Assembly: GCF_040796495.1 (NCBI RefSeq) | Contig: NZ_JBFNQN010000009.1 | Location: 1-64,000, forward strand | Reading direction: 5' to 3' | Source of the DNA: Kineococcus endophyticus | GTDB lineage: Bacteria; Actinomycetota; Actinomycetes; Actinomycetales; Kineococcaceae | DNA: 64,000 nt | Part shown: positions 63,398-64,000 of the stretch, piece by piece | How the letters are laid out: every line of letters begins with the position of its first letter | Position numbering within the stretch: the first letter of the stretch is position 1 | Translations under genes and position numbers: made by a program | The notes under the pieces: model-generated | Databases searched by the model: none | What the model saw: the letters and a program-made list of their open reading frames with translations, nothing else | Told to the model about the DNA's origin: nothing

Positions 63398-64000
63398 GTG
63401 ACCGACGGACCCCTCATCGTCCAGAGCGACAAGACGCTGCTCCTGGAGGTCGACCACCCGCGGGCCGGGGCCTGCCGGGCGGCGATTGCCCCCTTCGCCG
63501 AGCTCGAACGGGCTCCCGAGCACGTCCACACCTACCGGCTGACCCCGCTGGGCCTGTGGAACGCGCGCGCGGCCGGGCACGACGCCGAGCAGGTCGTCGA
63601 CACCCTGCTGGAGTTCTCGCGCTACTCCGTCCCCCACGCACTGCTGGTCGACGTGGCCGAGACGATGGCCCGGTACGGACGCCTGCAGCTCGTGAAGGAC
63701 GAGACCGAGGGCCTGCTGCTGCGGGCCCTCGACGCCCCCGTCCTGGAGGAGGTGCTGCGCAACAAGAAGGCGTCGCCCCTGCTCGGCGACCGCCTCGCCC
63801 CCGACACCGTGCGCGTCCACCCGAGCGAGCGCGGGAACCTCAAGCAGGTGCTGCTGAAGCTGGGCTGGCCCGCCGAGGACCTCGCGGGCTACGTCGACGG
63901 CGAGGCGCACCCCATCGACCTCGCCCAGGACGGGTGGACGCTGCGTCCCTACCAAGACGAAGCGGTGCAGGGCTTCTGGCACGGCGGCTCCGGCGTCGTG
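63398..64000 (+). CDS. XPB/Ssl2-type DNA repair helicase, N-terminal part
   Basis: The visible 201 codons carry the N-terminal domain of bacterial XPB-like helicases: P-L-I-V-Q-S-D-K-T-L-L-L-E-V near residue 5, E-L-E-R-A-P-E-H-V-H-T-Y-R near residue 36, and near the edge W-T-L-R-P-Y-Q-D-E-A-V, the Q-motif-like entry to the ATPase core. The gene runs past the window, so the Walker motifs are not seen. Enzymes of this type unwind DNA 3' to 5' and act in repair. The GTG at 63398 follows the CCAGG spacer. Confidence 0.9.
   Translation, partial: MTDGPLIVQSDKTLLLEVDHPRAGACRAAIAPFAELERAPEHVHTYRLTPLGLWNARAAGHDAEQVVDTLLEFSRYSVPHALLVDVAETMARYGRLQLVKDETEGLLLRALDAPVLEEVLRNKKASPLLGDRLAPDTVRVHPSERGNLKQVLLKLGWPAEDLAGYVDGEAHPIDLAQDGWTLRPYQDEAVQGFWHGGSGVV

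Overview
The window is about 74% GC and is dominated by codons ending in G or C. GTG starts and 4-base GTGA stop/start overlaps are frequent. The gene set (DUF3027, DUF2530, DUF4190, a HelD-type RNA polymerase motor, an XPB-type helicase beside a helicase-associated/WYL protein) points to an actinomycete. The overall make-up resembles Kineosporiaceae such as Kineococcus; that genus-level guess is inference. I see no rRNA, tRNA or CRISPR array.

Region by region. 1-345: right end of an IS3-type element and a membrane-gene remnant. 493-7018: WapI-like protein, 2H phosphoesterase, secreted subtilase, CopC-like protein, MFS exporter. 7074-10000: LysR regulator with an operator-like palindrome, two copies of an intergenic repeat, superoxide dismutase, HAD phosphatase. 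10117-14521: tightly coupled trio of cold-shock-domain protein, DUF3027 protein and a sacsin-like GHKL ATPase. 14552-25485: housekeeping and regulatory genes (SDR, aminotransferase, GGDEF-EAL protein, MarR-MFS pair, methyltransferase, SerC). 25482-32612: sugar isomerase, YeiH-type transporter, an IS110 element inserted in a third repeat copy, LacI regulator, SGNH hydrolase, PdxH.

32661-44553 is a catabolic island. A mutarotase and a FadR-type regulator on the plus strand face a ten-gene minus-strand operon. It encodes an ABC importer, two GH29 alpha-L-fucosidases and every step of the non-phosphorylating L-fucose route to pyruvate and lactate. No ATPase subunit for the importer is present, so a shared one elsewhere is likely. 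A promoter-like TTGACA and a palindromic operator candidate precede the operon.

44550-64000 carries a YdcF-like protein, aminotransferase, MFS exporter, RidA, two DinB/DUF664 proteins, CspA with a neighbouring fatty-acid desaturase, HelD, a secreted esterase-like protein, a nitrilase-family hydrolase, a TauE/SafE permease, an ECF sigma factor with a SnoaL-like tail, and the start of an XPB-type helicase.

The most notable observation is in the IS110 element at 27586-29213. Its leader holds short segments that match both ends of the element, and a segment complementary to the repeat it sits in. They occur in the order expected for the donor and target guides of an IS110 bridge RNA. The repeat family (8038-8142, 8244-8348 and the IS110-interrupted copy) appears to be its target.
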